NCBI GenBank assembly: GCA_964651045.1
Contig: CAZYVD010000012.1
Span: 1 to 56,570, forward strand
From: CAZYVD01 sp964651045
GTDB lineage: Bacteria > Zhuqueibacterota > QNDG01 > DSAB01
DNA length: 56,570 nucleotides
Reading direction: 5' to 3'
The notes beneath the pieces were generated by a model. That model saw only the letters and a program-made list of their open reading frames with translations, did no database searches and was not told where the DNA came from. Position 1 is the first letter of the stretch. Each line of letters begins with the position of its first letter. This document shows positions 26,762 through 36,018 of the stretch, piece by piece. The position numbers and the translations under genes were made by a program.

Positions 26762-27477
26762 TCCGAATCATCTTCCTCATATACCAATATTCTTCCACAA
26801 ATATCACATGTATAAATCTTATCCATGGAACGAACCTCGAGGATCTTCTGCGGTGGAAGCGATTTAAAACACCCGCCACACGCACCTCGAACTACATTGA
26901 CAACAGCAAGGCCGTCTTTTGCCCTCGCTATACGATTGTATGTTGAAACTATTCTAGGCTTAAGCTCCTTTATTATCTCCTCTCTTCTCTCTTTGAGTTC
27001 TATCTCCTCTTTCTCTGTTTTTGCCAGCCTTTTTGTTAATTCATCATTCGACCTTTCGAGTTGTTTCTTTAATTTATCCATCTCCTCCTTTTTTATCTGA
27101 ATGGATCCTGTGGTCTGTTCCTCAAGATCCATCAGCTCGAGAAGACGATTCTCTTTTTGTTCTATTGCAGCCTTTGCTGCTTCTATCTCTTGTGTAACAG
27201 CATCATATTCTCTATTATTCTTTACTTCTAATAGCTGAGCCTTATATTTCTCTTGTCTGCCCCTCTGCGCCTTAATCTCAATCTCGAGTCTGCCGTGTTC
27301 TTTTCTGTATCCATCAAGCATTCTTTCGCTATCCTTCAAAGACTCCTCTGCCTCCTCCAGTCTCCTTTTTAGCATACCTACCTTCTGGGGAAGATCGCCC
27401 TTTGATCGCTCAAGATATTGAAGTTGAGTGTCCACCTTCTGAAGCTCTATCAGCTTCTTTAATGTATTCTTCAACAA
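26758..27477 (-). CDS. Coiled-coil C4 zinc-ribbon protein (CdsZ/CT398-like)
   Basis: A 239-residue protein: a long coiled coil (about residues 10-175, rich in Lys/Glu, for example KKEEMDKLKKQLERSNDEL) followed by a C-terminal C4 zinc ribbon with CGGCFKSLPPQKILEV and CDICGRILVYEE. This architecture is the widespread CdsZ/CT398-type family, whose role is not firmly settled; links to secretion, sigma factor binding or RNA metabolism have been proposed for relatives. The start is TTG (27477 or the adjacent 27474) behind AGGAGG. Its 4-base overlap with rnhA is a common arrangement of this family. Confidence 0.86.
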   Translation of the reverse strand: MLKNTLKKLIELQKVDTQLQYLERSKGDLPQKVGMLKRRLEEAEESLKDSERMLDGYRKEHGRLEIEIKAQRGRQEKYKAQLLEVKNNREYDAVTQEIEAAKAAIEQKENRLLELMDLEEQTTGSIQIKKEEMDKLKKQLERSNDELTKRLAKTEKEEIELKERREEIIKELKPRIVSTYNRIARAKDGLAVVNVVRGACGGCFKSLPPQKILEVRSMDKIYTCDICGRILVYEEDDSE

Positions 27478-27518
27478 TCCCCTCCTGGTTAATATTAAAT
27501 AGTGATCTACATATAGAA

Positions 27519-27547
27519 AGAGTGCACCTCTGAGAAGTGCACCCTCT
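27519..27547 (-). terminator. Imperfect hairpin downstream of the tRNA gene
   Basis: AGAGTGCAC (27519-27527) can pair with GTGCACCCTCT (27537-27547) around a 9-base loop with a two-base bulge. On the - strand it lies about 75 bases past the tRNA and is followed by a mild T-rich stretch. It could be a weak terminator or a processing signal upstream of the zinc-ribbon gene. Confidence 0.35.
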
Positions 27548-27621
27548 ACCCCAACTGCTTCTTTGTTCTGGTAAAGTCAATGAATATCTCCGCCCTTTAT
27601 TTTTCCCCTCCGAGTCTATTG

Positions 27622-27695
27622 TGGGCCCAGGAGGACTCGAACCTCCGACCAACGGATTATGAGTCCGCCGCTCTAACCAACTGAGCTATGGGCCC
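27622..27695 (-). tRNA. tRNA with CAU anticodon (Ile2 or elongator Met)
   Basis: A 74-base cloverleaf on the - strand: acceptor GGGCCCA/TGGGCCC, D arm GCTC-AGTTGGTTA-GAGC, anticodon loop CTCATAA with anticodon CAU, T arm GGAGG-TTCGAGT-CCTCC, and discriminator A. CCA is not encoded. The CAU anticodon can mean elongator methionine or, after lysidine modification by TilS, isoleucine AUA codons. Overall resemblance to tRNA-Ile2 (GGACTCATAATCC anticodon arm, G-C rich acceptor) slightly favours Ile2. Initiator tRNA is ruled out by the paired first acceptor position and lack of three G-C pairs at the anticodon stem base. Confidence 0.96.
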
Positions 27696-27716
27696 GCTAT
27701 GATTATAACAATTTTT

Positions 27717-29519
27717 TCAGGAAAATTCAACATTTTTTTTCCAATTGGTCATAACTTTTTTTCTGTAGGTTTGAAGCTGGTTTTTTAATTTTACCCATTC
27801 ATGGGTCAGTGTCGACACATCTTCACCTCTCTTCTGTGCGGATTTCATTCTATTCCTAACATCTTCAATCTTTTCCTCGTATCTTCTCTGTATCAAATGT
27901 AATATGCAGTCAAGACCAAGACGATTCTTATCGATATCATCTCCAATCGGTGATGTCAAAAGATCCGATATGTGTTTTACCATCTCCTTATCACCGCTTT
28001 TAATGTTCAGAATCCTTTCAGAATCGATCTTCTCCTGATTAAGAAACCTCCTGTAGAGCTCATCTGCAAGAAGACGATTTTTATTTCCATTGAAGTCTGA
28101 TGGGTTTAATATTCCGAAAATTCTCCTCCCCCATTCTTCTAAATTCTCAATAAGAAGCCTAAGTAGTATAGATTCTGCAGACTGCTGGTCGGTTGAGATC
28201 CCTGAATCTTTCACCTCTCCACTACTCCTTCTCATCCTGCCCATCTGCCGAATCAGTAGATTTTCATCCACACCGATCTTCTCGCCTATCTCCTTTATTG
28301 CTAAATTTCTCTCCACTGGATCTACTATCTTCTCCACTGTTTTCATTATCGATCTTGCAGCCTCTGCCTTTTCATATGATGAGTTCAATTTTCCGCCAGC
28401 ATAGAGCAAATCGATCCGAAAATCTATCCACCCCTTTGCCTCTTTCACGGCTTCCACCATTGCCTCTTTTCCTTCCTCCTTCAGACAACTATCGGGATCC
28501 GATCCCTCCGGCAGAGCAGCAACACTAACATTTAGCCCAGCCCCGATCAATATATCTATTGCCCTCCTTGCTGCAGCCAAACCTGCAGAGTCGCTATCAA
28601 ATATCAGGATCACCCTCTTAGTATAATGAGCAAGAAGGTTTGCCTGCTCTTCTGTCAATGCAGTACCAGCAGTTGCAACTACATTTTCTATGCCATGCTG
28701 AAACATGCTTATAAGATCGGTATATCCCTCCACAAGAACGGCGCAATCATCCCTCCTTATTGCACTCTTGGATTGGTAGAGTCCATAAAACACCTTTCCC
28801 TTGTGATAAATAGCAGTCTCTGGTGTATTTAAATATTTCGGCACCCCTCTCTGATCTCTCAATGTTCTGCCTCCAAATCCAATTATGCGGCCAGAAGGGC
28901 TAAATACTGGAAACATTATCCTTGCCCTGAACCTGTCATAATATCCCCTGCCATCCTTTCTTGGGATCAGAAGACCTGCCCTGTTGAGAGTCTCAAGAGA
29001 GATTGATCTCTGCCTGCATCTGTTTATTAGACCTTCCCAATCTGAATCTGCATATCCTATCTGGAACATCTCTATGATCTTTTTGTTGAACCCACGGGAT
29101 ATAAGATATTCGAGCGCTGCTTTTCCTTCGGCACTTGCATGAAGAGAGTGCTGAAAAATTTGTGCGGCAAATTTATTTATATAATAGAGTTCTTCTGTTC
29201 TCTTTCCCTCTTCACCCTCTTCCTTATAACTCGGAAGAGAAATTCCTGCCCTATCGGCAAGTGTTCTGAGAGCCTCTGGAAAACTAACCTTTTCCATCTC
29301 CATTATAAATGTAAAAACGTTCCCACCCACTCCGCATCCAAAACAGTGATAGAATCCCTTGACTGGATCTACACTAAAAGATGGGGTTTTTTCTGTGTGA
29401 AACGGGCACAGCCCAACAAAGGACTTTCCCCTCTTTTTCAGTGTAACATATTGCGATATGATCTCAACAATATCAGTTGCATCGCGCACCTGCTGAATCT
29501 TTTCCTCTGGAATCTTCAT
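27717..29519 (-). CDS. dnaG: DNA primase
   Basis: A 600-residue primase synthesising RNA primers at the replication fork. The N-terminal zinc domain has CPFHTEKTPSFSVD and FHCFGCGVGGN-type Cys ligands (C-H-C-C). The catalytic core begins FGGRTLRDQRGVPKYLNTPET, and the Toprim domain has VLVEGYTDLISMFQ and ILIFDSDSAGLAAA. The C-terminal helicase-binding region is the less conserved last 150 residues. The ATG overlaps the mutS2 stop (AAATGA), so the pair is translationally coupled. No rpoD is next to it here, unlike the classic dnaG-rpoD arrangement. Confidence 0.96.
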   Translation of the reverse strand: MKIPEEKIQQVRDATDIVEIISQYVTLKKRGKSFVGLCPFHTEKTPSFSVDPVKGFYHCFGCGVGGNVFTFIMEMEKVSFPEALRTLADRAGISLPSYKEEGEEGKRTEELYYINKFAAQIFQHSLHASAEGKAALEYLISRGFNKKIIEMFQIGYADSDWEGLINRCRQRSISLETLNRAGLLIPRKDGRGYYDRFRARIMFPVFSPSGRIIGFGGRTLRDQRGVPKYLNTPETAIYHKGKVFYGLYQSKSAIRRDDCAVLVEGYTDLISMFQHGIENVVATAGTALTEEQANLLAHYTKRVILIFDSDSAGLAAARRAIDILIGAGLNVSVAALPEGSDPDSCLKEEGKEAMVEAVKEAKGWIDFRIDLLYAGGKLNSSYEKAEAARSIMKTVEKIVDPVERNLAIKEIGEKIGVDENLLIRQMGRMRRSSGEVKDSGISTDQQSAESILLRLLIENLEEWGRRIFGILNPSDFNGNKNRLLADELYRRFLNQEKIDSERILNIKSGDKEMVKHISDLLTSPIGDDIDKNRLGLDCILHLIQRRYEEKIEDVRNRMKSAQKRGEDVSTLTHEWVKLKNQLQTYRKKVMTNWKKNVEFS

Positions 29520-31867
29520 TTCAGCTCCACAACTGTAACACCTGCATTGCCTTCATTCCAGTTTCCCAATCTATAAGTCTTGACCATCGGATGATCGTCA
29601 AGAAATTTTCCTATCAATTCTCTTAATGTACCCGTTCCCTTGCCGTGAATTATTCTAATATGATTCAATCCTACAATCAGTGCACGATCAATGAACCTCT
29701 CGACCTTGCTGAGAGCCTCCTCTGCCCTCAGTCCTCTTACGTTAATCTCATCCTGAACTTCCTGGTCAACCGAATAGGTTGTAATATTTACTGATGGCCT
29801 CTTCTTTGCGGGAGGCAAACATCTTCTCAACTCGCCTTTGTGAATATGAAGTTTTACTCCTTCCCATTCTACATAGAGCCTTCCATTCTTGTCTGGATGC
29901 GATATGACTACTCCCTTACCACTATGGCCGTTCCACTCAACCCAGTCTCCAGGTCCAAAAGAGTCTTCGCTTCTGCTGATCTTTTTTTTAAGGCTCAATA
30001 TCCTCTCCCTCTTCTCGCCTATCTCATCTTTTGCTCGTCTTATCGACTGTTTTGCCGCCCTGCTCTCCCTGATCTCTTTTATGACTCTCTCTGCTATAAC
30101 ATTAGCCTCTTTAAGAACCTGTTCTGCCTCGAGCAACATTTTCTCTTTCTCTTTACGGCCCTCCTCCCTGATTCTGTCGATCTTATCCTTGTAAAGCTTA
30201 ACAAGACCTGCCAGCTTGGTCTCTTTGATCTCAGCCTCGTGCAACAGCCTGTGTGTTCTCTGTAACTCCTCCTCAAGATGAAGAATGAGACGGTCGAGTT
30301 TTCCCCTCTGCTCCCCTACCAGTTCTTTTGCTTCTCTGATTAATTTGGCAGAAAGACCCAACCGTTCACTTATCTCAAAACCATATGATGCGCCAGGTAT
30401 TCCGAGCTGAAAACGATATGAAGGCATCAGGCTCTTTGGATCAAAGGCCATTGACCCATTTTCAACACCTAACTCCTCATGTGCAAAAACCTTTAGAGAA
30501 CCCATGTGCGTTGTACACAGAGTAAGACAACCCCTCCTTTTCAACTCTCTGAGAATCGATACTGCAAGTGCTGCTCCTTCCACTGGGTCTGTTGCAGATC
30601 CAATCTCATCCAGTAAAACAAGACTCCTTCTGTCTGCTTCGTCCAAAATCGATCTTATGTTTTTAATATGAGAAGAGAATGTAGACAGATCCTGCTGGAT
30701 CGACTGTTTGTCGCCAATGTCAGCAAAGACATTTAAAAAGATCGGAATCGATGAATTTTTACTTGCCGAGACATGCATTCCATGCTGGTGCATTAGGGAA
30801 AGAATCCCGACTGTTTTGAGAGCTACAGTTTTACCCCCTGCATTAGGTCCTGTAATAATAATTATTTTCAAATCTCTGCCGAATCTGAGATCGAGAGGTA
30901 CAACGCCCTCTCCCTTCTTGCTCAAAACGAGTATTGGATGGCGTGCCTCAACCAAATCGATGGTCTCGTCTGTGCTTGTCCTTGCAGCGTTCCCATCTAT
31001 CTTTACAGAAAATTTTGCTCTTGCTGCTATAGAATCTATCAATGCATAGATTTCAAAATCCCTTTTAATATCAAGACTATTCTCTCTCACCCTGTCGGTC
31101 AATACTGTCAGTATTCTTTCTATCTCCCTTTTTTCACCAATCTTGATTTGTCGAATCGTGTTGTTCAGCTCTACGACCTCCAAGGGTTCAACAAAAAGAG
31201 TTACACCGGTTGACGACTGATCAACAATTATTCCATTCAGTCTCGACCTGCTCGATTCTTTCAACGGTATGACAAACCTTCCATCGCGTATTACTAAATT
31301 CTCCTCCCTTGCGTATCCCTTTGATATCATCTCTTTTAATATAGAGTCGAGCCGTCTTCTCACACCTGTTACCTTACGCTCCAGCTCTTTCCTTATATTT
31401 GAAAGCTCTCTTGAAGCACCGTCTCTTATGTTACCGGACCGATCCACGACCCTCTCTATCTGTTTTTCAAGCTCTGGAATTGCTACAATTCCCTTCCCGA
31501 TCTTCATCAGACGGGGATACTTCTCTGCCCTGCTGGAGAGATAGTCTTTTATCTTTCGGACAACAGAAAGAAATCTTTTCAGCTCTCTGAAATCTTCATG
31601 TCCTATGAATGCACCCTTAACAGAGGCCCTCTTCAGAATGGCCCTTATGTCAGAGAATCCTTGTAAGGGAAATGGATCATCATAAACAAGCACATCTTTC
31701 ATCTCCGTTACCCTTCCAAGCTCTTCTTCCAGATCCTCTAAATTCGATATGGGGCTTAACTTTCCTATTAGCTCCCTACCCGAATCAGAGCAAGCCAACT
31801 CTGAAACCCTCTCCAGTATTACATCAAACTCTAGGGCACTAAAATGTTCGCTCCTTTCTGTCACCAC
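29516..31867 (-). CDS. mutS2: Endonuclease MutS2
   Basis: A 783-residue MutS2, an ATPase of the MutS family that lacks the mismatch-binding domain and acts in recombination suppression and, in some bacteria, ribosome rescue. The ATPase has Walker A ITGPNAGGKTVALKT, LLDEIGSATDPVEGAALA and CTTHMGSLKVFA. A coiled-coil region (residues about 520-640) and a C-terminal Smr nuclease domain (INVRGLRAEEALSKVERFID, IIHGKGTGTLRELI) follow. The start is one of two adjacent GTG codons (31867 or 31864) with GGAG just upstream; the second fits better. The gene overlaps the end of cvpA by about 26-29 bases. Confidence 0.95.
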   Translation of the reverse strand: MVTERSEHFSALEFDVILERVSELACSDSGRELIGKLSPISNLEDLEEELGRVTEMKDVLVYDDPFPLQGFSDIRAILKRASVKGAFIGHEDFRELKRFLSVVRKIKDYLSSRAEKYPRLMKIGKGIVAIPELEKQIERVVDRSGNIRDGASRELSNIRKELERKVTGVRRRLDSILKEMISKGYAREENLVIRDGRFVIPLKESSRSRLNGIIVDQSSTGVTLFVEPLEVVELNNTIRQIKIGEKREIERILTVLTDRVRENSLDIKRDFEIYALIDSIAARAKFSVKIDGNAARTSTDETIDLVEARHPILVLSKKGEGVVPLDLRFGRDLKIIIITGPNAGGKTVALKTVGILSLMHQHGMHVSASKNSSIPIFLNVFADIGDKQSIQQDLSTFSSHIKNIRSILDEADRRSLVLLDEIGSATDPVEGAALAVSILRELKRRGCLTLCTTHMGSLKVFAHEELGVENGSMAFDPKSLMPSYRFQLGIPGASYGFEISERLGLSAKLIREAKELVGEQRGKLDRLILHLEEELQRTHRLLHEAEIKETKLAGLVKLYKDKIDRIREEGRKEKEKMLLEAEQVLKEANVIAERVIKEIRESRAAKQSIRRAKDEIGEKRERILSLKKKISRSEDSFGPGDWVEWNGHSGKGVVISHPDKNGRLYVEWEGVKLHIHKGELRRCLPPAKKRPSVNITTYSVDQEVQDEINVRGLRAEEALSKVERFIDRALIVGLNHIRIIHGKGTGTLRELIGKFLDDHPMVKTYRLGNWNEGNAGVTVVELK

Positions 31868-32459
31868 TCTCCAGCTTCTTTTTAAGAGATTCCAATCTAT
31901 TCAAAAGGATTCTATTCTGAATCTGTTCTGTTGTGTCCTTCAATCCTTCTTTTATCTCATCGTAAAAACTCTTACCTTCATGCGATTTTATTTTCAGGGA
32001 ATTAAAAATAGCGGGTGCAACAACACTAACTGGTTCGAAGAGAAAAGAGCTTCTTTTCTCCTTCTCAATACTTTCGGGAAGGGGCAGGAGTGAAAGCAGT
32101 AGTACAATTAAACTTGCAACCACTGTACCCTTGAAAATTCCAAAAAAGAATCCTCCAGTTTTATCGATCCAGCCAATCAGATACCATTTAAATATCTTTT
32201 TAAGACCAATGGCAACCCATCGCACAACTGCAACCACAATTATAAAAATAAGAAAAAAACTTATTGAAGATAAAATAAATGAGGGAACATGAATGAATTT
32301 ACCCACCATATTTGAAACACTACTCATATAGGTTATGGCCGCTATATAGCCTGCAATCAGACCTGCCAGAGTCAAAACCTCTATCACCAGACCGCGAAAC
32401 AATCCCTTTACAGCGAAAAACCCTACAATCAATAAAATTGCTATATCAATTGAATTCAT
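31839..32459 (-). CDS. cvpA: CvpA family membrane protein
   Basis: A 206-residue protein with four hydrophobic segments in the first 130 residues (IDIAILLIVGFFAVKGLFRG; LTLAGLIAGYIAAITYM; FFLIFIIVVAVVRW; TVVASLIVLLLSLLPLP) and a polar tail. The N-terminus matches CvpA (colicin V production) family, with NSIDIAILLIVGFFAVKGLFRGLV, close to the DIxIxxxxxxxxxxGxxRG signature. CvpA is often found before mutS2 in this kind of operon. Molecular function is not known, with roles in envelope homeostasis proposed. It is the first gene of the - strand housekeeping block, behind the promoter at 32480. Confidence 0.88.
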   Translation of the reverse strand: MNSIDIAILLIVGFFAVKGLFRGLVIEVLTLAGLIAGYIAAITYMSSVSNMVGKFIHVPSFILSSISFFLIFIIVVAVVRWVAIGLKKIFKWYLIGWIDKTGGFFFGIFKGTVVASLIVLLLSLLPLPESIEKEKRSSFLFEPVSVVAPAIFNSLKIKSHEGKSFYDEIKEGLKDTTEQIQNRILLNRLESLKKKLESGDRKERTF

Positions 32460-32479
32460 TTACATATCCCTTTATCGTA

Positions 32480-32508
32480 AATTTACGGTTGAAAATATTA
32501 AAAGTCAA
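32480..32508 (-). promoter_or_regulatory. Probable promoter of the cvpA-mutS2-dnaG block
   Basis: On the - strand TTGACT (32508-32503) and TAAATT (32485-32480) are separated by 17 bases, about 20 bases upstream of the cvpA ATG. The -35 hexamer is five of six to consensus. No other good promoter was seen nearby. Confidence 0.5.
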
Positions 32509-32604
32509 GATAACAACCACTTACAAAATTAGAGTGATCTGGAATTCTGAGTCGGATTTTTTCACTTGTATTATATGAAATTTTTTTATTAAATTAATCC
32601 AACT

Positions 32605-33006
32605 ATGATTTTTGGTATAGGAATTGATCTAATCGATGTGGACAGGATTGAGAAAGAGATCCACAGGCATGGCGTCTCCTTTCTAAATAGGATCTTTACC
32701 GATGGTGAGATCCGGTACTGCAACCGCAGCTCAAGCAAAAGAGTCAGGTCTCAGTGTTTTTCCAGTAGATTTGCTGCAAAAGAGGCATTTCTCAAGGCAG
32801 CTGGTACAGGGCTTCGAAACGGATTGGGCTGGAAAGACATAGAAGTTTCAAATAATGAACTAGGAAAACCATGTCTGATTTTGAAGAATATGGCAGAAAA
32901 AATAATAAAAAAAAATTCTATTGAAAGAGTACACCTCTCAATAACACATATTAATGAGAGTGCTGCCGCAGTTGTAATTCTGGAAAAAAGATCGGGAGAG
33001 AAATGA
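32605..33006 (+). CDS. acpS: Holo-acyl-carrier-protein synthase (phosphopantetheinyl transferase)
   Basis: A 133-residue AcpS-type phosphopantetheinyl transferase, which attaches the CoA-derived arm to serine of acyl carrier proteins. Signature segments are GIGIDLIDVDRIEKEI (Mg-binding Asp), RFAAKEAFLKAAGTG (Glu and Lys), and the C-terminal HLSITHINESAAAVVILE. No Shine-Dalgarno is visible before the ATG at 32605, so a very short leader is possible. Its last codons overlap tdh by 4 bases (ATGA), tying it to a downstream operon that itself encodes a carrier protein. The natural reading is that it activates that carrier protein as well as, or instead of, the fatty-acid ACP. Confidence 0.93.
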   Translation: MIFGIGIDLIDVDRIEKEIHRHGVSFLNRIFTDGEIRYCNRSSSKRVRSQCFSSRFAAKEAFLKAAGTGLRNGLGWKDIEVSNNELGKPCLILKNMAEKIIKKNSIERVHLSITHINESAAAVVILEKRSGEK

Positions 33007-33953
33007 AAAGAATCTTAATAACAGGTGCATGTGGACAAATAGGCTCTGAGTTGACAGTTGTTCTTAGAGAAAGATATGGACAGGGAAATGTTCTCGCAAC
33101 AGATATTAAAGAACCTGAAGGGGATCTAAAAGAATCAGGACCATTTCAAAAAATGGACTGTACACTCGTAAAGAGTGTTAAGAGTACAATCGAGGAGTTT
33201 AAACCAGATACAATCTACCATCTTGCAGCCCTGCTCTCTGCTGTTGCCGAACGAGAACCACAACTTGCATGGCATGTAAATATAAATGGCCTGTACAACA
33301 TTCTCGAGGCTGCCAGAGAGACAAGTTGTGCAGTATTTACCCCAAGTTCTATTGGTGCTTTCGGACCATCTACTCCTAAAAATAAAACTCCACAGGATAC
33401 TATACAGCGGCCAAACACGATGTATGGTGTAACAAAGGTATCGGGCGAGCTTTTATGCGACTATTACTTTAAAAGATTTGGAGTAGATACGCGTGGTGTC
33501 CGCTATCCAGGGCTGATCTCCCATAAAACACCTCCTGGCGGAGGAACAACAGACTATGCAGTCGAAATCTTCTACGATGCAGTAAAAACGGGCAGATACA
33601 AATGTTTTATCAAGCAGGGAACTCTAATGGATATGATGTATATGCCCGATGCGCTCAAGGCTGCTGTTGACCTTATGGAGGCAGATCCTGGACGGCTTAA
33701 CCACAGAAATGCATTCAATGTTACAGCAATGAGCTTTGCTCCAGAAGATATTGCCATGGCAATAAAGAAAATAATACCCGATTTTGAGATCGAGTATGAT
33801 GTTGATCCTGTTCGCCAGAGTATAGCAGACTCATGGCCAAATTCAATAGATGACAGTGCTGCAAGGGAGGAATGGGGCTGGAGTCCTGAATACGATCTTC
33901 CAAAAATGACCGAGGATATGATTGCTGCCCTGACAAAAAAATTAAAGAAATAA
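33003..33953 (+). CDS. tdh: SDR-type L-threonine 3-dehydrogenase
   Basis: A 316-residue extended short-chain dehydrogenase of the NAD epimerase type that oxidises L-threonine to 2-amino-3-ketobutyrate. NAD binding GACGQIGSE is near the N-terminus, AALLSAVAE is the NAG-like segment, the catalytic YxxxK is YGVTKVSGE, and the threonine-dehydrogenase signature GGGTTDYAVEIFYDAV with MDMMYMPDALKAAVDLM is present. This is the SDR form found in flavobacteria and thermophilic archaea, not the zinc MDR form of E. coli. kbl, the enzyme for the next step, is three genes downstream. Coupled by ATGA overlap with acpS. A general epimerase is the alternative but the signature argues against it. Confidence 0.9.
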   Translation: MKRILITGACGQIGSELTVVLRERYGQGNVLATDIKEPEGDLKESGPFQKMDCTLVKSVKSTIEEFKPDTIYHLAALLSAVAEREPQLAWHVNINGLYNILEAARETSCAVFTPSSIGAFGPSTPKNKTPQDTIQRPNTMYGVTKVSGELLCDYYFKRFGVDTRGVRYPGLISHKTPPGGGTTDYAVEIFYDAVKTGRYKCFIKQGTLMDMMYMPDALKAAVDLMEADPGRLNHRNAFNVTAMSFAPEDIAMAIKKIIPDFEIEYDVDPVRQSIADSWPNSIDDSAAREEWGWSPEYDLPKMTEDMIAALTKKLKK

Positions 33954-33989
33954 TATACAAAATCATTGTGAATTTAAAGAGGAGGTTAT

Positions 33990-35693
33990 ATGCCAAACAT
34001 CGGAAGTTATGAGGAACGTGTAAAAAACTTCGACTGGTCTATATCAGAAAAAGAACTTGGATATAAAAAAGGAGATCTTATAAACATTGGGTGGTACTGC
34101 TCGGATAGAATATGTGAGCTGGGTCATGGAGAAAAAACTGCTCTGATATGGGAGGGACACGACGGAAAAGAAAAAAAGTATACTTTTGAGGATCTAAGAG
34201 TAGCCACAAACACGATCGGAGCCTTTTTAAGAAATCTTGGGATAAAAAACGAAGATCGTGTCTGCCTCTTTATGGATAGAATTCCAGAGTTATATTTTGG
34301 TTTCCTCGGCATATTAAAAATAGGAGCCATAGCCCAGCCGCTATTTTCTGCCTTTGGTGACGACTCTCTTCATGTTCGGCTCGATGACGCAAAGGCAAGG
34401 GCAATAATCACACAGAGAAAACATCTCGGAAAGGTAAGGAGAATCCTCGACAAATCTCCCTATCTTGAACACGTCATTATTGTTGATCATGACAACAGCA
34501 AACCCCTTAAAGAGAGAGAAAAACCCTTCTCTCTAATGGAATCAGAGCCTGTAGAGGAACTTCAGATATTCCCAACAACGGCCGAATCTCCATCTGTTCT
34601 TCACTACACCTCTGGAACAACTGGAAAACCCAAGGGGGTAAAACATGTTCACTATTCACTGATCTCCCAGTATCTGACGGCAAAATGGGTACTTGACCTC
34701 AACGAAAATGACATCTACTGGTGTACGGCAGATCCCGGATGGGTGACCGGAACCTCTTATGGTATAATCGGTCCATGGTCTCTTGGAATAACCCAATGTG
34801 TGCTCGATAAGGGGTTCTCAGCAGAGTCCTGGTATGAATTTATTGAGAAGCACAGAGTAACAGTCTGGTATTCTGCTCCAACAGCAATACGTTCACTCAT
34901 GAAGGCTGGTGAGGAGGTTGTTAAAAAGTTCAACCTTTCATCTCTCCGTCACCTTGCAAGTGTAGGTGAACCACTAAACGCCGAAGCAGTGGTCTGGTCT
35001 GAAAAGGTTTTTGGAAAACCCTTCCACGACACATACTGGCAGACAGAAACCGGTTCAATCATGCTCACAAACTTTCCAGGAATGAAGGTCAAGCCTGGCT
35101 CAATGGGCAAACCATTTCCTGGAATAACTGCTACAGTAGTAGATCCCGATAATTATGAACCAATAAAAGAACCTGGAAAGATTGGCCTGATAGCATTCAA
35201 ACCTGGGTGGCCGGCCATGATGCGAACATACTGGAACAACGAAGAGGCCTACAAGAGCAAGTTTAAAAATGGATGGTACATACCTGGTGACAGGGCCCAT
35301 ATCGATCAAGATGGCTATTTCTGGTTTATTGGACGGGATGATGATGTCATCAACACAGGAGGACATCTAGTGAGTCCATTTGAAGTAGAATCGGCGCTTT
35401 TAGAACATGAGGCTGTCGCTGAATCTGCGGTTGTTTCAAAACCCGATGAGGTAAACATGGAGGTTGTAAAGGCATTCGTAACATTAAAGGAAGGATACAA
35501 GCCCGATTCTGATACGGAACTCAATATAATGAACTTCATTCGTAAAAAACTCTCTCCACTTGCAATGCCACAGGAGATCGAGTTTGTGGATTCTCTTCCA
35601 AAAACTAGAAGTGGAAAGATAATGAGAAGAGTTCTTCATGCAAAAGAGTGGGGCGAGGAGATTGGAGACATATCGACTCTTGAGAATGATTAA
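33990..35693 (+). CDS. Acetyl/acyl-CoA synthetase-like AMP-forming ligase
   Basis: A 567-residue adenylate-forming enzyme of the acetyl-CoA synthetase (AcsA) kind. The AMP-binding loop is LHYTSGTTGKPKGVKH, then DIYWCTADPGWVTGTSYGI, the ATP-binding YWQTETGS, the hinge GRDDDVINTGGH and the catalytic Lys of KTRSGKIMRR. It is shorter than E. coli Acs (652 aa) and like Bacillus AcsA in N-terminal layout. Likely reaction: fatty acid or acetate plus ATP and CoA, or loading of a carrier-protein thiol, since an acyl carrier protein gene follows after 29 bases. AGGAGG precedes the ATG. Acyl chain and acceptor cannot be read from sequence. Confidence 0.88.
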   Translation: MPNIGSYEERVKNFDWSISEKELGYKKGDLINIGWYCSDRICELGHGEKTALIWEGHDGKEKKYTFEDLRVATNTIGAFLRNLGIKNEDRVCLFMDRIPELYFGFLGILKIGAIAQPLFSAFGDDSLHVRLDDAKARAIITQRKHLGKVRRILDKSPYLEHVIIVDHDNSKPLKEREKPFSLMESEPVEELQIFPTTAESPSVLHYTSGTTGKPKGVKHVHYSLISQYLTAKWVLDLNENDIYWCTADPGWVTGTSYGIIGPWSLGITQCVLDKGFSAESWYEFIEKHRVTVWYSAPTAIRSLMKAGEEVVKKFNLSSLRHLASVGEPLNAEAVVWSEKVFGKPFHDTYWQTETGSIMLTNFPGMKVKPGSMGKPFPGITATVVDPDNYEPIKEPGKIGLIAFKPGWPAMMRTYWNNEEAYKSKFKNGWYIPGDRAHIDQDGYFWFIGRDDDVINTGGHLVSPFEVESALLEHEAVAESAVVSKPDEVNMEVVKAFVTLKEGYKPDSDTELNIMNFIRKKLSPLAMPQEIEFVDSLPKTRSGKIMRRVLHAKEWGEEIGDISTLEND

Positions 35694-35722
35694 ACAAAAA
35701 CAAAAAAAGAGAGGTAAATGAA

Positions 35723-35968
35723 ATGGATGAAATGGAAAAAATAGTATTGGATTATATAAAAGAAGAGTATCTCGAGGATGAAGATGAAGAAATAACCCTC
35801 GATACACCTCTTATATCTGGAGGCATAGTCGATTCATTCTCTATGGTATCATTAAAACGATTCTTAGAAAACAAATACAACATCTCGATCCCGGATGAAA
35901 AGGCAACTCCAGAAGCATTCGATACTGTGAATAAGATCTGCTCGCTTGTAAAAGAGTTTATTAAATAG
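35723..35968 (+). CDS. Acyl carrier protein-like phosphopantetheine-binding protein
   Basis: An 81-residue acidic helical protein of acyl carrier family. The phosphopantetheine Ser is in SGGIVDSFSMVSLKRFLE (S38), the D-S-x-x-x-V/L form of carrier proteins; the following helices contain IPDEKATPEAFDTVNKIC. The motif differs from the fatty-acid ACP consensus (DSLDTVEL), suggesting a specialised carrier, not the housekeeping AcpP. It lies between the ligase and kbl genes, and acpS opens the same operon. Role inferred: holds an acyl group made by the ligase and passed to the alpha-oxoamine synthase. Confidence 0.88.
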   Translation: MDEMEKIVLDYIKEEYLEDEDEEITLDTPLISGGIVDSFSMVSLKRFLENKYNISIPDEKATPEAFDTVNKICSLVKEFIK

Positions 35969-36018
35969 AATATCAAACTCAGGACTACAGGTCCAAATAA
36001 ATATACAGGAGGAAGCCC

